NCBI GenBank assembly: GCA_000695325.1
Contig: AVPN01001036.1
Coordinates: 1 to 22,765, forward strand
Direction: 5' to 3'
Length of the DNA: 22,765 bases
DNA from: Pleurobrachia bachei
Lineage: Eukaryota > Ctenophora > Tentaculata > Cydippida > Pleurobrachiidae
Of the stretch, positions 17,101 through 21,889 are shown piece by piece (the stretch's first letter is position 1; each line of letters begins with the position of its first letter). A model generated the notes under the pieces. The model saw nothing but the letters and a program-made list of their open reading frames with translations, was not told where the DNA came from and made no database searches. The position numbers were made by a program, and so were the translations under genes.

Positions 17101-19010
17101 TACAAAAAAATACAAAAAAATATACTGCTGAAGGGAACTTCTTTAGGGCCCCCTATAAGTCTCTAGAGGTTTGCGGGGTCCTTATACTGGCCTGTATAGC
17201 CCTCTAGTTTGGTAGTACTCATAATCCCATGCTTTGTCCATGCGAACAATACCATGATTAAGTTATTTTAGACCTGAACTTGCTCCAAATCCTAGTTGGG
17301 TAACAGCAAATCAACAACCGAGCCCTACGATTAGGATTTTTTATACCAGCTAATTCCTTCACCAATGTGTTCCCAAGGGTTTCTACTAACACCACAGAAA
17401 ACCCTAAAATCCGGTGAGCGGTGCAACACCCTCATTTCTGGGTGGGCGTGGTATCTGCGTTTCGCACCAGTTACAGATTGATACCCTGATATCCGGGGAC
17501 GTTCCCTAGATGGCCGGGCACGCGGAATGCTCTGTGGGAACCATGTGGGAGCGCTGCGCGTCACCTAAAATGAATAGAAAGTGGCACGTTTCAGTGCAGC
17601 ACTCCCTTGCCTCCCGGCCATCCGGGGAGCTGATGCTTGAGAATCTCAAACTGCTCCCTTTTCAGCCTTAGGCCAGAACCATAAGTACCCTTAAAATAGG
17701 AGTAGAGATAAAAACGAGGGCACCAAAGTGATCAGCTTCCTTGCATTAGTGGGGGTAGGTGCCGGAATTAAGTCTCCATCTCATCTAGTTAATGAGATAA
17801 TTGGACAATTAGGTTTGTGCATGACCGTTTGTTGGCTATATATATGGCTATAGCCACTTAGGAAAGGAGTAGAGACAAAATTGAGGGTACTAAAATGATC
17901 AGCGTCCTCGAATTAGTGGGGGTAAGTTCCAGAATAAAATCTCTATCTCATCTGGTTAATTAGATAACTGGATAATTAGGTTTGCGCATAACCGTTTTTA
18001 GGCTATATGGCTATAGCCACTTAGGAATAGGCTTTTCATTGGTGCCATTTTGTAGGCAATAGCCAAGTTATGGGGGGTCAACGTCGGACTTTTAAGCTCT
18101 ATCCTCAACCTTTTAGCCGTTATTTGGCTTTTAAGATGCTCCAAATGAGCAAAAAACGGTAAATAGCCCGATTTTGAGCACTTAGCCAACTAAACAAACA
18201 GTTATGTGCAATCACTGCAAACTTAATTATCCAATTATCTCATTAACCAGATGAGGTAGAGACTTAATTCCAGCACTCACCCCCACAAATGCGAGGACCG
18301 TACAAAAAAAATATTGCCTGCTTTTTCCGTACATCCGTACACAAAAATGGTTGGAACCCCCCCATCGGGGTCCGACTGTATACCAAAATGTATTTATTTT
18401 AGAATGTATTTTCGGTTTCTAACCCTGCTATGCCTTTTTGCAAAGCAAAAAGGCATCCGGCTAGCGAAAAAATTACCATACACAAGCATTATATTATATG
18501 GGCTTCAATATTCAGTAAACATCAGAATGATAAAAATATCGGCGCCTCTCCATCAGCGACGCTCTAGCTTTAAATATTTCACCTTGACAAAGGTGTTGAC
18601 GGCAAGAATCGCTAAATCCGGCTGGGTCTTTGCATAGTTGATTAGATAAAGATAAACCAGTTTCTTAAGTTCTAGATTATCCGTCTGCATGCACTTGGTA
18701 ACATCAGTAAAGAGGCTGCTCACATCCTTCCCAACTGTCATGCTAGCAATAACCTAGGGAAATACTTCATTATATAATGTATATATTACAGACAATACAT
18801 TAGACACTGCCCATCTTAAAATACGCTCAGAGCATCTTTCTACTAAGAGTATTTGTAGAGTTGATAAATCAATCTAAACCTAATGATACTAATTAGACGA
18901 ACCTTTTTAACAGCTTCCTTTTTCTTATCTTTCTTATCACTATTTAGCTCACTTTGTAGTTCAAATATCTCGCCCTTCTTCTGCGTGTTGAAGTACTTGC
19001 TATCTGACAT
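4926..19010 (-). CDS. AP2B1: AP-1/AP-2 adaptor complex beta subunit (beta-adaptin), whole 16-exon gene
   Basis: This is the large beta subunit of the clathrin adaptor AP-1 and/or AP-2. The family pairs with gamma- or alpha-adaptin, mu and sigma subunits, and its hinge and ear bind clathrin and accessory proteins at the plasma membrane or trans-Golgi. Sixteen exons join in phase into 932 codons including the stop. The start [18 protein letters not shown] matches the family N-terminus, then come the HEAT-repeat trunk (residues 1 to about 600), a hinge with clathrin box LLSLD, and the ear with [16 protein letters not shown] and LKFTNGIW. The symbol follows the human gene; many invertebrates have one gene serving both AP-1 and AP-2, and I cannot tell which applies here. 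Exons 9 and 10 carry in-frame stops inside length-conserved scrambled segments, and the last two exons are duplicated downstream. Family identity is certain; whether this copy makes full-length protein is not. Confidence 0.96.
5480..5613 (-). CDS. AP2B1: Beta-adaptin exon 15, copy nearest the gene (residues 811-856), ear platform
   Basis: It encodes [35 protein letters not shown] and [10 protein letters not shown]. The Trp in QTWREIP matches the platform Trp of human ATWKDIP, used for binding accessory proteins. The acceptor is TTCTTAG and the donor G|GTAAGA. The exon lies in the right copy of the tandem duplication and has an identical twin at 3989-4122. Confidence 0.94.
5670..6068. mobile_element. 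AT-rich element with TCGATTCGAT motifs and AGGAACCGGC ends
   Basis: AGGAACCGGC at its left end is inverted as GCCGGTTCCT at its right end. Between them at least seven TCGATTCGAT-type motifs are dispersed at 30-90 bp spacing. It occupies most of intron 14. A truncated left end of 75 bp is present at 4178-4252 as part of the tandem duplication. Confidence 0.7.
6069..6324. other. Rest of intron 14
   Basis: No repeat or exon recognised. It ends at the exon 14 donor, GAGTAAGT on the minus strand. Confidence 0.5.
6325..6530 (-). CDS. AP2B1: Beta-adaptin exon 14 (residues 743-811), ear sandwich subdomain
   Basis: It encodes [19 protein letters not shown] then [37 protein letters not shown] and [17 protein letters not shown] and VMKMEPL are ear signatures; the Tyr of DVFYF corresponds to the sandwich-site Tyr of human beta2. 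Donor GA|GTAAGT, phase 2. Confidence 0.95.
6636..6836 (-). CDS. AP2B1: Beta-adaptin exon 13 (residues 676-742), hinge end and start of ear
   Basis: It encodes [19 protein letters not shown], then [19 protein letters not shown] and [20 protein letters not shown] matches the human ear start VKAKGLEISGTF, and MTIYNKSMM sits where human has MNFTNKALQ. The DLFSLD motif at the hinge end resembles the DLF clathrin or adaptor-ligand motif seen at the same place in vertebrate beta-adaptins. The acceptor follows AT-rich sequence ending TATTTCAG; donor ATG|GTACAT. Confidence 0.93.
6837..7168. other. Intron 12 (332 bp)
   Basis: Includes the AT-dinucleotide-like patch ATATACTAGTATATAAG near 6997-7013. 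No element was recognised. Confidence 0.6.
7169..7382 (-). CDS. AP2B1: Beta-adaptin exon 12 (residues 604-675), clathrin-binding hinge
   Basis: Low-complexity hinge rich in Glu, Pro, Gln and Ala. It contains [17 protein letters not shown], in which LLSLD fits the clathrin-box pattern and matches human GDLLNLD in place, then [12 protein letters not shown], another DLL-type motif. Acceptor TTCTACCAG adds one base to finish the split codon. The donor AAG|GTTTGA is weak, and TCA|GTGACA nine bases earlier is also in phase 0, so the end could shift by three codons. There are no stops. Confidence 0.88.
7659..7836. repeat. 180-bp module shared with the hAT interior at 18001-18180
   Basis: GGCTACAGTCACTTAGGAAG, TGCCATTTTGTAGGCAA, GTTTAGCCGTTATTTG and AGCCCGATTTTGA all recur in the same order and orientation at 18001-18180. 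It lies in intron 11 without the hAT ends, so either this is an internal fragment or the hAT captured an existing repeat. Confidence 0.88.
8060..8335 (+). mobile_element. Possible retroposon 3' part with (AAC)n tail
   Basis: A GC-rich block in an AT-rich intron that ends GGCCCTTGAAATAACAACAACAAC. A trinucleotide tail after a compositionally distinct block is typical of LINE or SINE 3' ends. I saw no reverse-transcriptase frame and no clear target duplication. AACAACAACAAAAACC near 8057-8073 may be the tail of an older insertion. Confidence 0.45.
8454..8647 (-). CDS. AP2B1: Beta-adaptin exon 11 (residues 540-604), end of trunk
   Basis: It encodes [37 protein letters not shown] and PPSAFVEG, the conserved trunk end, then [19 protein letters not shown], where the variable hinge begins. 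The donor AT|GTAAGT is consensus and leaves phase 2. Intron 10 before it (1670 bp) is filled with nested miniature transposons. Confidence 0.96.
8709..8996. mobile_element. MITE with about 30-bp inverted ends, full copy
   Basis: TCGTCACCTTTAAGTAGAAA then GGGTATATCT at the left is exactly inverted at the right end. The interior carries repeated AACTTATAATACCCTTT motifs. It lies in intron 10. A partial second copy is at 9773-9957. Confidence 0.9.
9194..9340. repeat. Diverged partial copy of the nested MITE at 9440-9656
   Basis: AGGTATACCACCCCGTACGA, TTCGTGTTTCGAATCGGTGCA and GCTAATTAGACGGTTCGAAA correspond in order to the left part of 9440-9656. The right end is not clear. Confidence 0.7.
9440..9656. 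mobile_element. Nested MITE with GAATCGTGTTTCGAATC ends
   Basis: The left arm CACGTTCGAATCGTGTTTCG then AATCAGTGCA is inverted at the right as TGCACCGATTCGAAACACGA. A second internal inverted pair, TCCCATCGAATTTTG and TTCGATGGG, is present, as are two GGGCCCAAT copies. Confidence 0.8.
9773..9957. mobile_element. Second, 5'-shortened copy of the 8709-8996 MITE
   Basis: From ACTTATAATACCCTTTCTG onward it matches the right part of 8709-8996 almost base for base, ending CTACTTAAAGGTGACGA. It is in the same orientation, so the pogo-like remnant sits between two direct MITE copies. Confidence 0.88.
9967..10010. repeat. 44-bp loopless palindrome
   Basis: ATTGCATTATGTTTCACAAT then AA meets its inverted copy at TTATTGTGAAACATCATGCA, with one mismatch in 22-bp arms and no spacer. 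It follows directly after the MITE at 9957. Confidence 0.9.
10217..10267. repeat. Small inverted repeat next to exon 10
   Basis: CCTGAATGATCTTTTTAGC is inverted as GCTAAAACGATCATTCAGG with a 13-base loop, about 50 bp beyond the exon 10 donor. Confidence 0.75.
10318..10497 (-). CDS. AP2B1: Beta-adaptin exon 10 (residues 480-539), interior scrambled with one stop
   Basis: The exon is exactly 60 codons, as in human, with acceptor and donor (GAG|GTATAG) in phase. It starts [10 protein letters not shown] and ends [33 protein letters not shown]. Codons 11-27 (10417-10467) read [16 protein letters not shown] where the family has KLFLKKPSETQELVQQV. The stop is TGA at codon 20. Reverse-complementing these codons gives an open [17 protein letters not shown], with L, S, E and E at family positions. 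A 42-base GT...AG stretch (10407-10448) ending in a pyrimidine-rich TTTGTCCCTAG could alternatively be an in-frame mini-intron. Confidence 0.9.
10566..10757 (-). CDS. AP2B1: Beta-adaptin exon 9 (residues 416-479), interior scrambled with three stops
   Basis: The exon has a fine acceptor (TTTCCATTTCAG) and donor (CAG|GTTAGTGA) and is exactly 64 codons, as in human. It starts DIFRKYP and resumes [19 protein letters not shown], then [21 protein letters not shown]. Between them, codons 8-24 (10686-10736) read [14 protein letters not shown] where the family has NKYESIIATLCENLDSL. Stops are TGA at codon 12, TAG at 14 and TGA at 16. Reverse-complementing codons 8-22 in place opens the frame and gives [15 protein letters not shown], which recovers Y and E at their family positions but not the conserved CENLD. 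Excision of a 54-base GT...AG stretch would also remove all three stops. See findings. Confidence 0.9.
10855..11060 (+). repeat. GATC-rich repeat, copy 1
   Basis: Irregular copies of CAGATCACCCCAGTGAG-like units (for example 10904-10916, 10940-10960, 10970-10990), then CCCACTGCGTTTGATATGATC. It is directly followed by the 16-bp minisatellite. The reverse complement of 19270-19390 has the same order, with CATCACATCACCT and CAGATCATCCC. Confidence 0.7.
11074..11330. repeat. 16-bp minisatellite (AGATAGATAGAATAAG)n, about 16 units
   Basis: Near-perfect head-to-tail units with one irregular stretch (GAGAGAGATAGAATAAG) near 11295. It lies in intron 8 and ends at the exon 8 donor. Because 16 is not a multiple of three the array cycles through all frames, and it is free of stops on the minus strand. 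Confidence 0.97.
11333..11518 (-). CDS. AP2B1: Beta-adaptin exon 8 (residues 354-415)
   Basis: It encodes [37 protein letters not shown] and [18 protein letters not shown], ending EAIVVIK; almost identical to human. The donor is AAG|GTATTATTC, and a 16-bp minisatellite begins a few bases inside the intron. Reading through the donor stays open across the whole array. Confidence 0.97.
11549..11620. repeat. Short hairpin repeat, copy 1
   Basis: Contains CTTTTTGCTTTGCAAAAAGGCAT flanked by CCCTGCCCGGG and AGCAGGG. The segment from CCCTGCTATGCCTTTTTGCA recurs inverted at 18422-18456 beside the large hAT. A second stem, GGTGGATG/CATCCACC, lies within it. Confidence 0.75.
11794..11880. repeat. About 90-bp repeat, copy 1 (inverted copy at 16883-16973)
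   Basis: AATTTAGTGTTACTAAAACA, CAAGGATTTGTTCT and GGTTTTGTGTCCCGCTTG recur reversed at 16883-16973. It lies in intron 7. Confidence 0.85.
12240..12363 (+). mobile_element. SINE/LINE-like 3' tail ending in (ATT)n
   Basis: GGGCGGTATATAAGCGCGGA followed by an ATT trinucleotide run is a form common at the 3' end of invertebrate SINEs and LINEs. The 5' end is unclear and no polymerase III boxes were found with confidence. Confidence 0.5.
12617..12778 (-). CDS. AP2B1: Beta-adaptin exon 7 (residues 300-353)
   Basis: It encodes [36 protein letters not shown] and [18 protein letters not shown]. Intact frame, 54 codons, phase 0 at both ends; acceptor TTTTCTTCAG, donor CAG|GTACTA. The stretch is too broken by stops in other frames to appear as a long open frame, but its match to human beta-adaptin is continuous. 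Confidence 0.96.
12790..12882. mobile_element. Small pogo/Tigger-like MITE
   Basis: TTGGACCTCGATTTACCGG at the left corresponds to the reversed right end CAGTAGGAGCCCGATTTACC. It sits about 10 bp from the exon 7 acceptor in intron 6. The ends resemble those at 9764-9770 and 18372-18376. Confidence 0.65.
13161..13338 (-). CDS. AP2B1: Beta-adaptin exon 6 (residues 240-299)
   Basis: It encodes [32 protein letters not shown] and [19 protein letters not shown]. This aligns with human SICERVTPRLSHANSAVVL and [18 protein letters not shown]. The stretch between (NTEFVQML) is variable in the family. The acceptor is ATTATCCCAG and the donor CAG|GTAAAT. Confidence 0.96.
13339..13706. other. Intron 5 (368 bp)
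   Basis: Includes the palindrome AGAAAGTACTAGTACTTTCT near 13628-13647. No other element was recognised. Confidence 0.6.
13707..13834 (-). CDS. AP2B1: Beta-adaptin exon 5 (residues 198-240)
   Basis: It encodes [34 protein letters not shown] and PRDEKECI, which aligns with human [20 protein letters not shown]. It ends with AG of a split serine codon (phase 2), donor AG|GTACTG. The acceptor TTGTACAG lies next to a 15-bp inverted repeat at 13848-13883. Confidence 0.95.
13848..13883. repeat. 15-bp inverted repeat at the exon 5 acceptor
   Basis: TACAGTACTGTAATA and TATTACAGTACTGTA are separated by ACTCAC. The hairpin starts 14 bp upstream of exon 5, where the branch point and pyrimidine tract would lie. 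Confidence 0.85.
13978..14295. mobile_element. Non-autonomous hAT-type MITE with 8-bp target duplication
   Basis: Perfect 13-bp ends CCCAGTGGCACAA and TTGTGCCACTGGG, flanked by ACACCCCT at 13970-13977 and again at 14296-14303. An 8-bp duplication and CAGTGGCAC-like ends are hAT hallmarks. The interior repeats TTCTGCCGG at least five times. It is 318 bp with no coding capacity, in intron 4. Confidence 0.93.
14463..14560. repeat. GA-rich tract
   Basis: Imperfect purine run of GAGAGA, GGGGGAGAGAG and GAGAGAGTTAGAGAGG type in intron 4. Confidence 0.9.
14561..15133. other. Rest of intron 4
   Basis: Holds GACGTTATAACGTC at about 14650, CGACGTCAC at about 14678, and at 14807-14826 a fragment like the end of the MITE at 2218. 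CCCGGCCCGGGCCC near 14852 is a short palindrome. No exon is seen. Confidence 0.55.
15134..15246 (-). CDS. AP2B1: Beta-adaptin exon 4 (residues 160-197)
   Basis: It encodes [18 protein letters not shown] then [20 protein letters not shown], matching the human segment [22 protein letters not shown]. The acceptor is TTTTTTGTGCAG, and GA completes the split glycine codon. The donor is CAG|GTAATA. Confidence 0.96.
15330..15431. repeat. Near-perfect 44-bp-stem hairpin in intron 3
   Basis: CCAGCAGGTGCACCAAATTT then GGATTTTTAACATCAGTTGG and ATAG is inverted at 15387-15431 with a single extra A, around a 13-base loop. No target duplication is visible. Confidence 0.95.
15731..15929 (-). CDS. AP2B1: Beta-adaptin exon 3 (residues 94-160)
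   Basis: It encodes [34 protein letters not shown] and [19 protein letters not shown], the most conserved part of the adaptin trunk and nearly identical to human. It ends VEDQ plus one base (phase 1) at CAAG|GTAACT. The preceding intron is the longest of the gene (2653 bp). Confidence 0.97.
16437..16491. repeat. Dispersed repeat, copy 1 (second at 21373-21431)
   Basis: TTAAGGTGACAAAAAAGAGG, ACCTGAACACAGCCCTTATA and TGAAGGGTTGGGGCT recur at 21373 with a few changes, in the same orientation. Confidence 0.8.
16648..16811. mobile_element. Foldback element, about 70-bp arms
   Basis: TTTTGACCTTATTT, CATATCTCCGGTTCCTGAT and AGACTTGAAATTTGGAGGT on the left arm are inverted in order on the right arm. 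Short spacer, no coding. Intron 2. Confidence 0.88.
16883..16973. repeat. About 90-bp repeat, copy 2 (inverted relative to 11794-11880)
   Basis: CAAGCGGGACACAAAACT and CCTTGTGTTTTAGTAGCACT are the reverse of the intron 7 copy. It directly precedes the pogo-like end into which the hAT inserted. Confidence 0.85.
17005..18363. mobile_element. hAT-type non-autonomous transposon, 1359 bp, 8-bp target duplication
   Basis: Perfect 15-bp ends GGGGGGGTTCCAACC, flanked by ATCGGGGT at 16997-17004 and 18364-18371. Subterminal CTTTTTCCGTAC and TACAAAAAA motifs occur at both ends (17082-17110 and 18301-18341), as in hAT elements. The interior has two direct copies of a 167-bp unit (from about 17692 and 17859), an inverted third copy (about 18190-18300), and the module shared with 7659-7836. 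No transposase frame was seen. Confidence 0.93.
18364..18381. mobile_element. Right end of a pogo/Tigger-like element split by the hAT
   Basis: Joining the flanks of the hAT and removing one target copy gives CTAAATCGGGGTCCGACTGT next to TA. Reversed, this starts CAGTCGGACCCCGATTTA, close to the end at 9753-9770. Confidence 0.65.
18422..18456. repeat. Short hairpin repeat, copy 2
   Basis: CCCTGCTATGCCTTTTTGCA then AAGCAAAAAGGCAT, the inverted counterpart of 11549-11620. Confidence 0.75.
18583..18753 (-). CDS. AP2B1: Beta-adaptin exon 2 (residues 37-93)
   Basis: It begins [15 protein letters not shown] and ends ILAVNTFVK, matching the first HEAT repeats of the trunk. The acceptor is TTTCCCTAG and the donor AAG|GTGAAA. 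It is 57 codons, in phase 0 at both ends. Human AP1B1 also begins this stretch with [11 protein letters not shown]. Confidence 0.96.
18903..19010 (-). CDS. AP2B1: Beta-adaptin exon 1 (residues 1-36), start codon
   Basis: It encodes [18 protein letters not shown] and a lysine-rich run ending EAVKK, which aligns with the human start [18 protein letters not shown]; that fixes the ATG at 19008-19010. The donor is AAG|GTTCGT. Just upstream of the ATG the minus strand reads TTTCAG|GTAAA-ATG, a good acceptor, so a non-coding 5' exon probably lies further upstream (higher coordinates). Confidence 0.95.
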
Positions 19011-19054
19011 TTTACCTGAAACGATAAATGGTTATAGGATCTGATCCGTGAATT

Positions 19055-19240
19055 GACTCTATCTCTATCTCTATCTCTATCTCTATCTCTATCTCTATCT
19101 CTATCTCTATCTCTATCTCTATCTCTATCTCTATCTCTATCTCTATCTCTATCTCTATCTCTATCTCTATCTCTATCTCTATCTCTATCTCTATCTATAT
19201 CTCTATCTCTATCTCTATCTATATCTATATCTCTATCTCT
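19055..19240. repeat. (CTCTAT)n hexanucleotide microsatellite, about 30 units
   Basis: Nearly perfect until about 19192, then interspersed with ATATCT variants to 19240. It begins about 45 bp upstream of the ATG exon. Its translations (Ser-Leu or Arg-Asp runs) are not coding. Confidence 0.97.
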
Positions 19241-19269
19241 CACATCACGCACGTCGCACAGTGCCATGT

Positions 19270-19390
19270 GCCTGATCACTGATGGGTAGTTTGTGAGATC
19301 TGATCATGAGTATTGAGTGGGATGTGATCTGATCATAGAGGGATGATCTGATCCTGGGTAAGGTGATGTGATGGGATCTGATGATGGATA
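19270..19390 (-). repeat. GATC-rich repeat, copy 2
   Basis: Reversed, it reads CCCATCACATCACCTTACCC, then CAGATCATCCCTCTATGATC and similar, running into the (AGATAG)n strand of the microsatellite. Same arrangement as 10855-11330 on the opposite strand. Confidence 0.65.
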
Positions 19391-20799
19391 TGTTGGCCTA
19401 AGCAACATGTATCGACCGGGGTTCACGTTTTGAAAAATTCACAAATGCAAAGTTAGTTGTCCGGATCACAATAATCATGATAATATGTACATCCCTCTTA
19501 GTAATCAATTGATACTATTGCACTGTATCAAGTAATAACAGTGTAACAAACAAGTACTTATAGGGTGAGAGTCAGAAAGAGAGAGAGAGAGAGAGAAAGA
19601 AAGAGATCACGACCTCCGATACTCTTATCTCTACTAGATCAACTGCATCTTTACTTTACTTAACCCTTACCCTTATAACCCCTTGAGAGAGCTAATATTT
19701 ATGGGTGAATAGAATTATCGCCCCCTATTATCTCAGTAACTATAGTAGGTAGAAATTCTGGAAAAGTTGGTTACAGCCCCAAATTATTTCAGCTATCAGG
19801 CAATCTAATAATATGCCTAATTTAGTCCTTGTAGGAGGTGTTGGTGACACTTGCCGTACTAGGCCAGTCATATGACGTAGTGAAATGGAACTAATTGATC
19901 TAAAAGCGATTCCCCTTCCAGGGCTCTCCTGCAATGGTAATAGGTCTCTACAACCATGCCAAAAAAAGTTTACCGCTGGTACCGCGATGGAGAAATCGAT
20001 CATTTCCGGGTTTATTTTGCACCTGCATAAATATAGCCTAAGACGAATGCGATATACGATAAAAACCGTCTTTAGAAACGAGTAGAAAAGAAATCAAGGG
20101 CACTCAAGTGTGTAGCGTCATCGCATTAGTGGCTGTAGGTACCAAAATTAAATTCCTATCTCATCACGTTAGGATGCAGTTGATCAAGTAGAAACATGAG
20201 TGTATCTACATCACTTAAGAATACAGGCTCATAGATACAAGGTGATATGATACAGTGAGAATCTGGACATTTGAGACAGCCTCACAAGAGCAGGTGAGTT
20301 GTATAATTAGCATCGTTGTGTGATCAGTAAAAAAATGAGATGGGTTGTTAGTGGTAACATGACGGTATAAAATGCATAAATTTTTTTCGGGAAATGACGT
20401 AATATATAATTCTGTATACAGATGCAGTTCGTAATGACGACATGAAAACAGTAATAATACCTTTAAAACTGGCCAGGGTGCCTAAAGCCAAAGCCATACT
20501 ACCTCAACATATACTCAAAAGAGATGCAACTATCAGAGAAATGGCCAGTTAAGCAAACATTAACTATAGGAAGGAGATTGCACGGCCATGCATACAAATG
20601 CACACACAAGTCACAAGAATAAAGTTACACAGTTATATGAAAAAGCACCTACCACCCATTTTTCCAACACTGGAATCACGAAAAGCATTGAAATTCATAG
20701 ACATGGTGCCCTATTTCTGGGATTAATGATTGTTATTTGTTTAGGCTGGTCGATTTCGGTTCAACATTGGAATTGAGCTGTTACCAAGGCTTTCCACGT
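19391..20799. other. Upstream region of the gene, no recognised exon
   Basis: Contains a GA microsatellite at 19570-19606. A patch near 20060-20175 (AACGAGTAGAAAAGAAATC, ATTAGTGGCTGTAGGTACC) distantly resembles the 167-bp unit inside the hAT. The promoter and non-coding first exon of the adaptin gene should lie here or beyond, but I cannot place them. Confidence 0.5.
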
Positions 20800-20800
20800 G

Positions 20801-20835
20801 CATCGTGTTTCAATAGCATCGTGTTTCAATAGCAT
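20801..20835. repeat. 16-bp tandem duplication
   Basis: GCATCGTGTTTCAATA occurs twice head to tail, followed by GCATCCCC. Confidence 0.9.
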
Positions 20836-20836
20836 C

Positions 20837-21372
20837 CCCGATACACTAAAAAAGTTTACCAATTTCCGGGTATGGAAATTGGGTATGTTATATCTTTGCT
20901 CGATTACCTCTGACAGACCATAGAGAGTGTTAGAGGTTTACTTAGTACACGACCGAAGGGGATGTGCTAAGTTTACGAACTCACACGTAAACAGAGTACC
21001 ACGCTGTAAGTGGTACTCTTGCATTGTATCACGAGCTAATAGACAAACAACAACTTCTGGTACAACAACAGAAAAAGAGAGATAATGATCAAAATATGCA
21101 TTGTGTATCCAGTGAGAGAGAATAAGAGTGTGTCTAGCAAAAGATGCAGTGTTACTAGTGATATAAGTGAAAGAGAAAGTAAGATAACGTGTGATGCGAG
21201 AGAGATACAGTGTATTTAGTAATAGCGAGAGTGCAACTCCGTAAATAGTTACACTCCCGTTTACACGTAACGTAAAGGCTCATAGTACCACCGTAGTGAT
21301 ACAATGGTAATTGGTATTTAACTCACCCGTCATCATGGTGCCAACAGCAGCGCTAGCAGGGAAGATTATGTG
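20837..21372. other. Unassigned upstream sequence
   Basis: Diverged repeats of GTACCAC and GTGATACAATG types in opposite orientations at 20996-21031 and 21288-21310. A purine-rich AGAGAGA patch lies at 21060-21230. No gene. Confidence 0.45.
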
Positions 21373-21431
21373 TTAAAGTGACAAAAAGCGGGACCTGAAT
21401 ACAGCTCTTATATATATGAAGGGAGGGGGCT
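21373..21431. repeat. Dispersed repeat, copy 2
   Basis: Matches 16437-16491 with TTAAAGTGACAAAAAGCGGG at its start and CTTATATATATGAAGGGAGG toward its end. Confidence 0.8.
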
Positions 21432-21828
21432 TTTAAACTTCCTATAAGTCAAATTTAGGTCATTCAGGTCATTTACCTCAATAAGTCAATATGTACTAAT
21501 AAAACATACACACACATCTGATTTCTGTAAAATGTATCCCATGCTAAAGGGTGGTATTGAAGGTACAAATACTGATGAGTTTAAGCCTGGGAAATGTTCA
21601 GTCCGTTAATTATTGCTGATTGAAAAACGCCAAGATGGCCTAAATTATATATAAGACAACGGCTAGCATTTTGCCTGCTGAAGACGACTGTCATCAGTCT
21701 CAGATGATACCGAGGACGACGCCCATGTCGAGTGGATGACACTGTGGACTATAACATTACTTTATCTCAAGTAGAGGAAGAAGACAAAATTTGATTGTTA
21801 TCTGTTTTTTAATCATTTCCCCCTCCCT
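21432..21828. other. Unassigned stretch before the ribozyme-like motifs
   Basis: A short plus-strand frame near 21690-21770 (SDDTEDDAHVEWMTLWTIT) is too short and isolated to call a gene. It may be part of the same element as the motifs that follow. Confidence 0.4.
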
Positions 21829-21889
21829 CTGATGATCGTATTTAATACGTGAAACTACTGATGATATGCAATTTCTATTGCATTGAAAC
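21829..21889 (+). ncRNA. Two consecutive hammerhead-ribozyme-like cores
   Basis: CTGATGA (21829-21835), hairpin CGTAT-TTA-ATACG, GAAAC (21851-21855); then CTGATGA (21858-21864), hairpin ATGCAA-TTTCTA-TTGCAT, GAAAC (21885-21889). CUGAUGA-stem II-GAAA is the hammerhead catalytic core. Both copies have a U opposite U at the base of stem II, where active hammerheads have a pair. I could not complete a convincing stem I and cleavage triplet. Such cores occur in Penelope-like elements and retrozymes. Confidence 0.4.

Noticed and set aside
16921-17166. Plus-strand open frame of 81 codons
   Set aside because: It runs from the 90-bp repeat into the low-complexity end of the hAT, so it is repeat sequence.
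18944-19289. Open frames of Arg-Asp and Ser-Leu runs
   Set aside because: They are translations of the (CTCTAT)n microsatellite and overlap the true exon 1 in another frame.
21690-21770. Plus-strand frame SDDTEDDAHVEWMTLWTIT as a small gene or exon
   Set aside because: Too short, no family match I know, and no convincing splice context.
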